Position numbers and translations under genes: made by a program. Source: JBGPJM01 sp041485385 (GTDB taxonomy: Bacteria > Planctomycetota > Phycisphaerae > Phycisphaerales > UBA1924). Taken from it: DNA of 12,573 nt. Within the stretch, counting starts at the first letter, position 1. Every line of letters starts with the position of its first letter. Positions 5,845 through 12,573 of this stretch are shown one piece after another. The DNA lies in assembly GCA_041485385.1 (NCBI GenBank), contig JBGPJM010000147.1, positions 1-12,573 on the forward strand, read 5' to 3'. Under the pieces are notes generated by a model. The model made no database searches, had not been told where the DNA came from, and saw only the letters and a program-made list of their open reading frames with translations.

Positions 5845-5952
5845 TGTTCTCTGACAGATCTTGCCTTGGTGAAGTAGGGGCTCTATCTGTAGCGGCGTGC
5901 GCTTGTCGGCCGCGACCGGCGGGGTCGTCCGTCGGCGGTCCGCGCTTCGCGG

Positions 5953-5958
5953 TACACT
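5953..5958 (+). promoter_or_regulatory. -10-like TACACT upstream of dnaN
   Basis: TACACT would place transcription initiation about 33 bases before the dnaN ATG. A 5-bp stem hairpin, CCGCG-CTT-CGCGG (5940-5952), abuts it on the upstream side. No convincing -35 is seen at 16 to 18 bases. Confidence 0.3.
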
Positions 5959-5997
5959 GTCCGTGAACCAATACCCGATCCGACGGAGCTGTTTCCC

Positions 5998-7227
5998 ATG
6001 AAGGTCATCTGCGATCGCGGCGCCCTGCTGGATGCCGTCAATCTTGTCGCCGCCGTTGTTCCCGCACGAACCCCCTCGCCGCAGCTCTCGTGCGTGAAGC
6101 TCGTCGCGACCAAGGGCCCCGGCGGTGCCGGCGAGCTCACGCTGGCCGGGACCGATGCCGAGACCTCTCTCCAGGTGTCGATCGCCCAGGTCGACGTAAC
6201 CCAGCCCGGCATGGTCGCCATCCCGGCCGACAAGCTCCGCCAGATCGTCTCCGCCGAGGAGGGGGAGCCCACCCTCGCCATCGAGGTCGACGGCGAGGAG
6301 TGCCACATCCGCGGCTCGGGCGCCCACTTCCGCGTCTTCGGCTACCCGGCCTCCGAGTTCCCGCCGATCCCCGACTACGCCGCCGTTCTCGCCGGGGGAG
6401 GGGCGGCGGGAAGCGGGGAGTCGCCGCGGACCGTCTTCGCGCAGCCCGCGGGGATGCTGGCGGCGCTGGTGAACCGGACGGTCTTCGCCACGGCCCGCGA
6501 GACCTCGCGCTACGCGATCAACGGGGTCCTGCTCCGGCGCGACGGCAAGAAGCTGGAGATGGTCGCCACCGACGGGCGCCGCCTGGCCGTGAGCCGCGCC
6601 ACGCTCACCGGCGCCGACAAGGGGGGTGAGCCGGTGTCGTGCATCGTGCCCACCAAGGCGCTCAACATGGTGCAGAAACTGGTCCGCGACGGGGACGAGA
6701 CCGTGCGCGTGGCCATCACGGATTCCAGGATCTTCTTCGCCTTCGAGCAGGGCTCGGTCGAAGGCGGCAAGGGCAAGGAGAAGACCACGCAGACACCCCG
6801 CGCCATCCTCTCCAGCACGCTGGTCGAGGGCACGTTCCCGCCCTACGACGAGGTGATCCCCAAGGAGCAGGACAAGAAGGTCGTCGCCGACCGCGAGAGC
6901 CTCAGCCGCGCCGTGCGCAAGGCGGCGGTGCTCACCAACGAGGAATCCCGCGGCGTGCGCCTGGCCTTCAGCGGCACCGACAAACGCCTCACGCTCTCCA
7001 GCCGCGCCCCGGAAATGGGCGAGGCGGAGATCAGCGTCGACCTGACCAGCTACGACGGCGAGAATATCGAGATCTCCTTCAACCCGACGTTCATCACCGA
7101 CGTGCTGAGGGTGGTGACCGACCAGGAGGTCATCGTCGAGCTGAAGGCCCCCAACAAGCCCGGCCTCATCCGCTCGGCGGCCAACGACTTCATGTACGTG
7201 GTCATGCCGGTGAACCTGCCGCAGTGA
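5998..7227 (+). CDS. dnaN: DNA polymerase III beta subunit (sliding clamp)
   Basis: The beta clamp is a ring-shaped dimer that tethers the replicative polymerase and other DNA enzymes to DNA. The 409-residue protein begins MKVICDRGALLDAVNLVAAVVPARTPSPQL and carries FRVFGYPASEFPPIP (111-125), RYAINGVLL (161-169), EMVATDGRRLAVSR (177-190), EGTFPPYDEVIP (277-288) and the closing YVVMPVNLPQ. All three clamp domains are present. It is longer than E. coli beta (366) because of low-complexity insertions at about 131-144 (Gly/Ala/Ser) and 253-268 (Gly/Lys/Thr), both in loop-like positions. ATG 5998 follows GGAG at 5985-5988. No dnaA, recF or gyrB is adjacent: transketolase lies upstream and bamA downstream, so the classical dnaA-dnaN cluster is broken here. 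The upstream TGTGGA array may link its expression or position to DnaA. Confidence 0.97.
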   Translation: MKVICDRGALLDAVNLVAAVVPARTPSPQLSCVKLVATKGPGGAGELTLAGTDAETSLQVSIAQVDVTQPGMVAIPADKLRQIVSAEEGEPTLAIEVDGEECHIRGSGAHFRVFGYPASEFPPIPDYAAVLAGGGAAGSGESPRTVFAQPAGMLAALVNRTVFATARETSRYAINGVLLRRDGKKLEMVATDGRRLAVSRATLTGADKGGEPVSCIVPTKALNMVQKLVRDGDETVRVAITDSRIFFAFEQGSVEGGKGKEKTTQTPRAILSSTLVEGTFPPYDEVIPKEQDKKVVADRESLSRAVRKAAVLTNEESRGVRLAFSGTDKRLTLSSRAPEMGEAEISVDLTSYDGENIEISFNPTFITDVLRVVTDQEVIVELKAPNKPGLIRSAANDFMYVVMPVNLPQ

Positions 7228-7290
7228 CCGCGGCATGAACCGCCCAACCGATCCATCGACGCACCACCCCGGACAGGGCCGTCCGCGGGT

Positions 7291-7319
7291 TTGTCGGCAC
7301 CCGCGCGGCGATGTATCGT
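7291..7319 (+). promoter_or_regulatory. Candidate promoter for bamA
   Basis: TTGTCG (7291-7296) and TATCGT (7314-7319) are separated by 17 bases and end eight bases before the in-frame GTG at 7328. If real, they would give a leaderless or near-leaderless bamA transcript and favour GTG 7328 as the start. They fall inside the longer reading frame opening at 7235. Confidence 0.3.
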
Positions 7320-7327
7320 CCGCGTCC

Positions 7328-9871
7328 GTGACCGACCGCCCCGCCGCCCCCCCCGCCGAACCCCCCTCCCTCCGCCGCCCGCACGCGCTCCGTGCCCCCC
7401 GGCTCGGCGCGACGCTGGCCCTGGCGCTGGGGATGCTCGTCGGCCGGGCGCAGGCGCGCCAGGAGGCGCCCGAGGCCGGCGCGCCCCAACCCCAGTCCAG
7501 GCAACCCGAGACCCAGCCGGCCAGCCCCCCCATCCCCACCAGCGCCCCGGCGCTGGAGCCCTACGAGGGCCGCCTCATCCGCGAGGTGCGGATCGAGGGC
7601 CTGAGCAAGGTGCCGCGCCAGTTGGTGGAGAACCAGGTCCGCTCCAAGCCCGGCACCCCGCTCTCCCGCGCGACGGTGGAGCAGGACATCCAGCGGCTCA
7701 CCCGCCTGGGCCGGTTCCGCAAGATCGACGCGAGGGTCGTCAGCTTCGACGACAAGAGCGTGGCGCTGGTCTACGAGTTCACCGAGACGCCGCTCATCAA
7801 CGACGTCCAGGCGACCGGCAACCGCCAGATCTCCGACCAGGAGCTGGCGGCGGAGACCTCGCTCCTCAAGGGCACCGCCGTGGACCCGTTCCAGATCGAC
7901 CGGGCCAAGCGACGCATCGTGGAGCTGTACCGCAAAAAGGGGTTCTACCAGGCCGAGGTGACCATCGACGAGCCCGAGCTGGAGAAGACCGGCAACGTCG
8001 TCTTCAAGATCCGCGAGGGCGAGCGGGTCAAGGTCACCGACCTCCGTTTCGAGGCATTCGACGGCCGGCTCTCGTTCACGCCCGGCCAGCTCCGCCAGAG
8101 CATCAAGACCAAGGTCGCCAGCGTCTTCGAGACCGGGCCGCTCGACGACGACACGCTCGACCAGGACGTCGGCGGGCTCGTCGCCTACTACCAGGACCGC
8201 GGGTACCTCGACGTCCGCGTCGGCCGGCGCGTCACCGATGCGCCCAACCGGCGCGAGGCCATCGTCACCTTCATCATCGCCGAGGGGCCGGTGTACACGC
8301 TGCGGTCCGTGCGCGTCGAGCAGGACAACGGCGTGGGCGAATCCAGCGGCAGGCCGCCGGTCGTCTTCACCGCCGAGCAGATCGCCGGCCTGATGAAGAT
8401 CAAGGCGGGGGACGTGTACAGCGTGGACCGGATCCGCAAGTCGGTGACGGCGGTGCAGGAGGCCTACGGCAAGCTCGGGTACGTCGACGCGAAGGTCGCC
8501 CGCACGGAGCTGCGCGACCTGAGCGCGCCGCAGGTGGACCTGATGCTCCTGGTGGTCGAGGGGCGCCCGTTCCGCACCGGGATAAACCTTGTCCAGGGGG
8601 ACGAGCTGACCAGGGGGAGCGTGATCCGCAAGCAGATCGAGCTCCACCCGGACCGCCCGCTGGACACGACCTCCATCAAGGAGACCAGGGAGCGGCTCGA
8701 GGCGACGCGCCTCTTCGAGCCCGGCAGCGTGAAAATCACCATCCAGCCCGAGGATGAGTCCCGCCCCGGCTACCGCGACGTCCTGGTGGAGGTGAAGGAG
8801 ACCAACACCGGCTCGGTCAGCTTCGGCGCGGGGATCAACTCCGACCTGGGCGTCGTCGGCACCATCAGCCTCGACCAGAAGAACTTCGACATCGCCGACA
8901 CCCCCGATTCCATCGGCGAGTTCTTCGCCGGGCGCGCCTTCCGCGGCGGCGGGCAGTCCTTCAACATCACCGCCGCCCCGGGCACCGTGAGCCAGAGGTA
9001 CTCCATCTCGCTGTCGGACCCGTACGTCTTCGGGACCGACTACTCCGCCGGCGGGGCCGCGTTCTACCAGACCCGCAAGTTCAACGAGTACAGCGAGGAC
9101 CGCTTCGGCGGGCAGGTGTCCGTCGGGCGGAAGTTCGGCGAGCGCTGGTCCGGCGCGATCACCGTGCGGGCCGCCGACATCGACCTGCACAACATCGACG
9201 CCGGCGCCCCGGTGGACGTCTTCGCCGTCCAGGCCCCGCACATCCTCACCGGCCTGGGCGGCAAGCTCACCCGCGTCACCGCCGACTCTCGCCTCCGCCC
9301 CACCAACGGCACCAAGCTCGAGCTCTCCATCGAGCAGGTCGGCGCCCTGGGCGGCGACTACAACTTCACCCACCTGGGGTTCGAGCACACCGTCTACCTC
9401 CCCATCTACGAGAGCTTCCTGGGCCAGCGCACCGTGCTCTCGCTCAACACCAAGATCCATTACATCCCGCAGAGCGAAAACGACGTCCCGGTCTACGAGC
9501 GGTTCTACCTCGGCGGGCGCAGCTTCCGCGGGTTCGACTACCGCACCGTCTCTCCCAAGGGCATCCGCAACGACACGATGACCCTGGGCACCGAGCCCGT
9601 CGGCGGGACCTGGAGCTTCTTCTTCGGCGCCGAGGTCGAGCAGCCCCTCTGGCAGGATATGGTCTCCGGCGTCGTCTTCGTCGACTCCGGCACCGTCGCC
9701 GACACACCGGGGTTCGGCGAGTACCGCGTGTCGGTGGGCTTCGGCCTCCGCCTGTACATCCGCCAGCTCGGCCCCGTGCCGCTGGCGTTTGACTTCGGCT
9801 TCCCCCTCCTCAAGCAGGACGGCGACAAGGAGCGGCTCTTCTCCTTCTCGCTGGACCTGCCGTTCAGGTAG
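7328..9871 (+). CDS. bamA: Outer-membrane protein assembly factor BamA
   Basis: BamA inserts beta-barrel proteins into the outer membrane. From GTG 7328 the product has 847 residues; an in-frame ATG at 7235 would give 878. The shorter form is preferred because residues before it (SSASV and upstream) look unlike a signal peptide and no Shine-Dalgarno sequence precedes 7235. Numbering from 7235, a signal peptide occupies about 47-74 (LGATLALALGMLVGRAQA, likely cut before RQ), followed by a Pro/Ala-rich linker (75-108). Five POTRA domains then lie at about 112-184, 185-262, 264-352, 353-443 and 444-521, and the 16-strand barrel from about 524. The barrel carries the conserved loop motif GGRSFRGFDYRTVSPKG (a variant of VRGF, near nucleotides 9510-9560). 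It ends FSFSLDLPFR, a beta-signal-like C-terminus. It follows dnaN by about 100 bp. No lpxD, skp or other usual bamA neighbour is present. Confidence 0.94.
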   Translation: MTDRPAAPPAEPPSLRRPHALRAPRLGATLALALGMLVGRAQARQEAPEAGAPQPQSRQPETQPASPPIPTSAPALEPYEGRLIREVRIEGLSKVPRQLVENQVRSKPGTPLSRATVEQDIQRLTRLGRFRKIDARVVSFDDKSVALVYEFTETPLINDVQATGNRQISDQELAAETSLLKGTAVDPFQIDRAKRRIVELYRKKGFYQAEVTIDEPELEKTGNVVFKIREGERVKVTDLRFEAFDGRLSFTPGQLRQSIKTKVASVFETGPLDDDTLDQDVGGLVAYYQDRGYLDVRVGRRVTDAPNRREAIVTFIIAEGPVYTLRSVRVEQDNGVGESSGRPPVVFTAEQIAGLMKIKAGDVYSVDRIRKSVTAVQEAYGKLGYVDAKVARTELRDLSAPQVDLMLLVVEGRPFRTGINLVQGDELTRGSVIRKQIELHPDRPLDTTSIKETRERLEATRLFEPGSVKITIQPEDESRPGYRDVLVEVKETNTGSVSFGAGINSDLGVVGTISLDQKNFDIADTPDSIGEFFAGRAFRGGGQSFNITAAPGTVSQRYSISLSDPYVFGTDYSAGGAAFYQTRKFNEYSEDRFGGQVSVGRKFGERWSGAITVRAADIDLHNIDAGAPVDVFAVQAPHILTGLGGKLTRVTADSRLRPTNGTKLELSIEQVGALGGDYNFTHLGFEHTVYLPIYESFLGQRTVLSLNTKIHYIPQSENDVPVYERFYLGGRSFRGFDYRTVSPKGIRNDTMTLGTEPVGGTWSFFFGAEVEQPLWQDMVSGVVFVDSGTVADTPGFGEYRVSVGFGLRLYIRQLGPVPLAFDFGFPLLKQDGDKERLFSFSLDLPFR

Positions 9872-9876
9872 CCCAG

Positions 9877-10080
9877 GTGAACCCCGGGTCGGTGATCCTG
9901 TCCGGTGAGATGATGCTGCGGTACATGGGGTGGACGGAGGCCGCGGACCTGATCATCAAGGGCATCGACGGGGCGATCGCGCCCAAGACGGTGACGTACG
10001 ACTTCCACCGGATGATGGAGGGAGCAACGAAGCTGAAGTGCTCGGAGTTCGGGGATGCGATCATCAAGCACATGGGGTAG
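9877..10080 (+). pseudogene. icd: C-terminal remnant of NADP-dependent isocitrate dehydrogenase
   Basis: The 67 codons read VNPGSVILSGEMMLRYMGW...KGIDGAIAPKTVTYDFHRMMEG...LKCSEFGDAIIKHMG. This aligns end to end with the last approximately 67 residues of E. coli-type NADP isocitrate dehydrogenase, a protein of about 416 residues. The TYDFHRM segment keeps the Tyr and Arg that contact the 2'-phosphate of NADP (Y391 and R395 in E. coli). The catalytic domain, isocitrate-binding residues and dimer core are absent: the similarity starts at GTG 9877, five bases after the bamA stop, and nothing upstream in this frame continues it. The natural stop codon is intact and there are no internal stops, so decay is recent or the fragment is maintained. 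It cannot act as a dehydrogenase. Translation from GTG 9877 is possible but no good ribosome site is seen. Confidence 0.9.
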
Positions 10081-10118
10081 GAGGGCAGGCGGGCTCGCTC
10101 GGCGGGCCGTTCCGCGCG

Positions 10119-10844
10119 CTAAAGCCCGTGGCCGTTCAGCCTCCGCCGGCGCTCGGCCCAATCGGGCATGACGCGTGCAAGGAGGCGATAGAACCGCGGC
10201 CCGTGGTTGAGCACCTTGAGGTGGCAGAGCTCGTGAGCGATCACGTAGTCGATGCAGCTCACCGAGCACGTCACAAGCTCGGTGTTCAGCGTGATGACGC
10301 CGCCGCGCGTGCAGCTTCCCCAGCGGCGAGACATCCGCCGAACCCGCAGGACCAGTCGATCCGTACGCAGGCTCGGGTGCGCATCGAGCATGCGGCCCAA
10401 CTGCCGCTCGAAGATGAAACTCGACCGATCGCGCAGCCACGACTCGAGCACACGGCCGACCCGCGGCGCGTCCGATCGGCGCCGGGTCGTCACCGCCAGA
10501 TACGGGCGGTTCAGACGCACGCCCTCGCCCGACCCTTCGAGGAGCTTCAGCCGATACTGCCTGCCCAGATACCAGTGCGTCTCGCCAGCGCGATAGGCGC
10601 GAGCGGTTGGCAGCGGGTGGAGGTCGCGAAACCTCAACTGCTGGCGCACGATCCACGGACCCTTCGCTCGAACGCGCAGGTCCACCGCCCCGGGCTCAGC
10701 CCGCAGCGGTGCCACGACCGTGACCGAAAGATCTGGATCGACGGAAATCGCCAGCGTCTTCCGCCGCCTGAAAACGAGCGTGTAGCCGATCTCGGTCCTG
10801 CCGAGCTGAACGGACCGCCGGGCTGGCACGTCGGTAGCGTTCAT
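10119..10844 (-). CDS. YgjP-like (DUF45) zinc metallopeptidase linked to hsdR
   Basis: The 241-residue protein belongs to the YgjP/DUF45 (PF01863) metallopeptidase family. The N-terminal half is the family beta region (YTLVFRRRKTLAISVDPDLSVTVVAP, 21-46; GPWIVRQQLRF, 62-72; GETHWYLGRQYRLKLLEG, 87-104). The C-terminal half has RRWGSCTRGGVITLN (173-187) and VIAHELCHLKVLNHGPRFYRLL (201-222), in which H204, E205 and H208 form HExxH and H214 is the probable third zinc ligand. It closes with MPDWAERRRRLNGHGL. ATG 10844 overlaps the stop of hsdR by four bases (ATGA), so it is translated after the restriction subunit. Genes of this family are common next to type I restriction genes, where their role is not settled. 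The natural substrate is unknown. Without the coupling, a longer frame opening at 11021 would be possible, but its extra residues lie inside hsdR. Confidence 0.92.
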   Translation of the reverse strand: MNATDVPARRSVQLGRTEIGYTLVFRRRKTLAISVDPDLSVTVVAPLRAEPGAVDLRVRAKGPWIVRQQLRFRDLHPLPTARAYRAGETHWYLGRQYRLKLLEGSGEGVRLNRPYLAVTTRRRSDAPRVGRVLESWLRDRSSFIFERQLGRMLDAHPSLRTDRLVLRVRRMSRRWGSCTRGGVITLNTELVTCSVSCIDYVIAHELCHLKVLNHGPRFYRLLARVMPDWAERRRRLNGHGL

Positions 10845-12573
10845 TCCGGCATCTTGCGAAGAGCAACGACAAACACCTGCTCCATCATCGCGTCGAGCTC
10901 TTCGAAGCCGAGCTTCACGCCCTGCTTCGCACACAGTTCGAACACGAGATCCTCTACGTCGCCCCTGATGGCATTCTGAACGTCCCGGTTCTGCTTCCAG
11001 TTGACGATCCGCCGCTTCCACATGATCGCATCGACGCCCGCGGCCAGTTCGGCGCCCAGTTGCCGTGCGACCTCCGGGGCCGTCCCGTCCTTGCTCAGAC
11101 CCTCGCGCACGATGCCGAAGTACGCCCGCTGAATCTCGTTCCCACGGAGGGCCTCGGGTGTGTCGTCCCCTGTGTGCTCAACGACGCTGCTCCGAACCTC
11201 TTGGACACGCCGCAGATACTCAAGCTCCGTGATCCGCCGTGCCTTGAACGCGGCGATCGCGTCTTCCAGCAGCGTGGAAAACTTCTTGTAGAACGCGGGA
11301 TCCTCATCCATCCGCGCGGTGATGGTGGCCTTCGTCCGGTAGGCGATGGTGTCGGCCTTCGACGCCGGGGTCTCGAGCCTCTCGATTTCCTTCGCGAACG
11401 CGGCGGCATCGAAGATGTTCACCAGCGGCGTAAGCGTCGTCACCTCACCCGCGCCGACGTGGGCGTCCAGCAACTTCTGGATCTTGCCCTCGTACTCCTT
11501 GAAGTCCACGGCCTCGGCGTAGCGCCGCCTCACCGCGGCACGCAGCGTCAGGAAGAACTTCAGGTTGGCTTTGTACTTGGTCACCTTCTCCGGCGACGTG
11601 GTCTCGATGAAGGTGACGGTCGAGAGCGCTACGGCGAGGGATCGTCCATAGTCTCGCAGCCGCTCGTAGAACTTGATGCGCTCGACCTCATCGGCAAGGA
11701 ACCGCTCGTAAGCCTCCTCGTCCCGTTTGTTCGTGATAGTCTTGAAGACATCCCACAGGTCGGAGTGCCGCTGCGGCAGCTTCTTGACCTCCTCGCTCAC
11801 GTCGGTAACAACGCCCTCGACTTCCGCGGCCTCGAACTCCGCCAGGCTGCCGTAGAGATCCAGCGCCTCATCCAACCGCTGGAGCACGCCGCAATAGTCG
11901 ACGATGTACCCGTAATCCTTGCCATCGTAGAGCCGGTTCACACGGGCGATGGTCTGGAGCAGTTCGTGCCCCTGCATCGGCCGGCAGAGGTAGAGCACGG
12001 TGTTCCGCGGAGCATCGAAGCCGGTCGTGAGTTTGCTGACGACGATGATGATCTCGGGTGACTCGGAGTGTTTGAACCCGCTGATGAGTTGTCGCTGGTA
12101 CTCCTTCTCGGTGCCGTACTTGGCCATCATGGCCTTCCAGAATCGAACCACCGACTCCTTGCTCTCGGCGTGGATGTCGTCCTCGCCCTCCCGCTCATCG
12201 GGTCCGGAGATCAGCACCTCCGATGTGACCTGCCCGAACTCATCCAGGAACTCCTTGTAGCGCAGCGCCCGCTCCTTGTCAGGCGCCACGAGCTGCGCCT
12301 TGAAGGGGGTCCCCTGCCAGTTGTCGACAAAGTGCTTGCCGATGTCACAGGCGATCAGGCGGATGCGCTGCAGGGCCTTGTTCAGCGGGCGCTGGCCGCT
12401 GAACTTCCTCTTCAGGTCGTGGGCCTGCTCTTTGGAGAGGTTGGCGGTGACGCGCTCGAACCACGCATCGATCGCCTTCTGATCGACGGTCTGATCAACG
12501 TGCCGCCCCTCGTACAGCAGGGGCACGACAGCCTTGTCCCGGACCGCATCATGGATCGTGTACGGCGGCTCGA
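10841..12573 (-). CDS. hsdR: Type I restriction endonuclease subunit R (HsdR), C-terminal part
   Basis: HsdR is the ATP-driven translocase and nuclease subunit of type I restriction-modification complexes. About 577 residues are visible; the 5' end, which would encode the endonuclease domain and the first RecA-like motor domain, lies beyond the right edge. The frame enters the window with EPPYTIHDAVRDKAVVPLLYEGR, typical of the linker after the first motor domain. Helicase motif V appears as VSKLTTGFDAPR (near 12025-12005) and motif VI as QTIARVNRLYDGK (near 11956-11920), followed by YIVDYCG. Residues after about 230 form the helical C-terminal region that contacts the methylase, ending AIMWKRRIVNWKQNRDVQNAIRGDVEDLVFELC and VFVVALRKMPE. 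The stop overlaps the ATG of the YgjP-like gene. No hsdM or hsdS is visible; they would have to lie further right or elsewhere. The frame shows no disruption. Confidence 0.93.
   Translation of the reverse strand, partial: EPPYTIHDAVRDKAVVPLLYEGRHVDQTVDQKAIDAWFERVTANLSKEQAHDLKRKFSGQRPLNKALQRIRLIACDIGKHFVDNWQGTPFKAQLVAPDKERALRYKEFLDEFGQVTSEVLISGPDEREGEDDIHAESKESVVRFWKAMMAKYGTEKEYQRQLISGFKHSESPEIIIVVSKLTTGFDAPRNTVLYLCRPMQGHELLQTIARVNRLYDGKDYGYIVDYCGVLQRLDEALDLYGSLAEFEAAEVEGVVTDVSEEVKKLPQRHSDLWDVFKTITNKRDEEAYERFLADEVERIKFYERLRDYGRSLAVALSTVTFIETTSPEKVTKYKANLKFFLTLRAAVRRRYAEAVDFKEYEGKIQKLLDAHVGAGEVTTLTPLVNIFDAAAFAKEIERLETPASKADTIAYRTKATITARMDEDPAFYKKFSTLLEDAIAAFKARRITELEYLRRVQEVRSSVVEHTGDDTPEALRGNEIQRAYFGIVREGLSKDGTAPEVARQLGAELAAGVDAIMWKRRIVNWKQNRDVQNAIRGDVEDLVFELCAKQGVKLGFEELDAMMEQVFVVALRKMPE

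Larger units (their letters stand above)
5628..5997. other. Divergent tkt-dnaN intergenic region, candidate DnaA-controlled or origin element
   Basis: No protein gene is evident in these 370 bases. From left to right they hold the tkt Shine-Dalgarno and an inverted CTTGGC/GCCAAG pair (5683-5705). A possible minus-strand promoter follows (TTGGCT 5758-5753, TAAGAT 5736-5731, 16-bp spacer). Next come a 43-bp nested dyad (5753-5795), three TGTGGA 9-mers at 11-bp spacing (5814-5844), a stretch of only about 50% GC (5845-5894), and a hairpin abutting a -10-like TACACT (5940-5958). The density of ordered elements is well above that of a plain promoter region. Confidence 0.6.

Noticed and set aside
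5734..7539. 601-codon open frame on the minus strand across dnaN and the intergenic region
   Set aside because: It lies opposite well-supported dnaN and has low-complexity composition; no family features are visible.
7202..9460. 752-codon open frame on the minus strand opposite bamA
   Set aside because: It is a shadow of the high-GC third codon positions of bamA. Its translation is rich in repeated Leu/Gly/Asp/Val with no recognisable domain, while the plus frame is a clear BamA.
10090..10128. Possible terminator hairpin (CGGGCT 10090-10095 with AGCCCG 10123-10128) between the icd remnant and the YgjP-like gene
   Set aside because: Six pairs around a 27-base loop without a T-tract is too weak, and the right arm lies within the last codons of the peptidase gene.
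11060..12061. 333-codon plus-strand frame opposite hsdR
   Set aside because: The minus-strand frame shows HsdR motor motifs V and VI; the plus frame has no family features.
1..12573. CRISPR arrays, tRNA or rRNA genes, insertion sequences
   Set aside because: No regularly spaced long repeats, no tRNA-like cloverleaf or conserved T-arm sequence, no rRNA segment, and no transposase frame or terminal inverted repeats were seen on either strand.

Overview
The window is a high-GC bacterial chromosome segment with dense genes on both strands. It carries an outer-membrane assembly protein (BamA), so the cell is didermic. It also carries dnaN, an unfused NuoD, a transketolase with animal-type motifs, and a DUF433/DUF5615 toxin-antitoxin pair. 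Base composition, the Pro/Ala-rich BamA N-terminus and the scattering of genes usually kept in operons fit Planctomycetota (perhaps Phycisphaerae). That placement is inference; no rRNA or other decisive marker is present.

Layout. (1) 1-837, minus strand: a small two-helix membrane protein overlaps the start of a VOC-fold dioxygenase/glyoxalase-like gene that runs off the left edge and ends in a strongly G-rich tract. (2) 838-1282: a 445-bp intergenic region with a sigma70-like promoter carrying a dyad in its spacer, a four-copy 10-bp tandem repeat, and a 12-bp palindrome. (3) 1283-3656, plus strand: orphan nuoD, a start/stop-overlapping one-helix protein, then a DUF433 antitoxin and a DUF5615 PIN-like toxin that also overlap by 4 bp. 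(4) 3660-5627, minus strand: a complete transketolase, convergent with the toxin gene. (5) 5628-5997: a regulatory-looking 370-bp divergent region between transketolase and dnaN. It holds four CTTGGC half-sites in two inverted pairs, a 16-bp perfect palindrome, and three TGTGGA DnaA-box-like 9-mers with exact 11-bp periodicity. (6) 5998-9871, plus strand: dnaN, then a five-POTRA BamA. (7) 9877-10080: a C-terminal fragment of NADP-type isocitrate dehydrogenase, with the rest of the gene missing, immediately after the bamA stop. (8) 10119-12573, minus strand: the C-terminal part of a type I restriction subunit HsdR, translationally coupled to a YgjP-like HExxH metallopeptidase.

How the genes work together. 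Most of the window is housekeeping: respiration, pentose phosphate pathway, replication clamp, envelope assembly. Defence or stability modules (toxin-antitoxin, type I restriction with its peptidase partner) sit between and beside these genes. The most interesting parts are the non-coding architecture between transketolase and dnaN (a candidate DnaA-controlled or origin element), the truncated icd remnant, and the hsdR-ygjP coupling. I see no CRISPR array, tRNA, rRNA or insertion sequence. No undescribed multi-gene system stands out with confidence.
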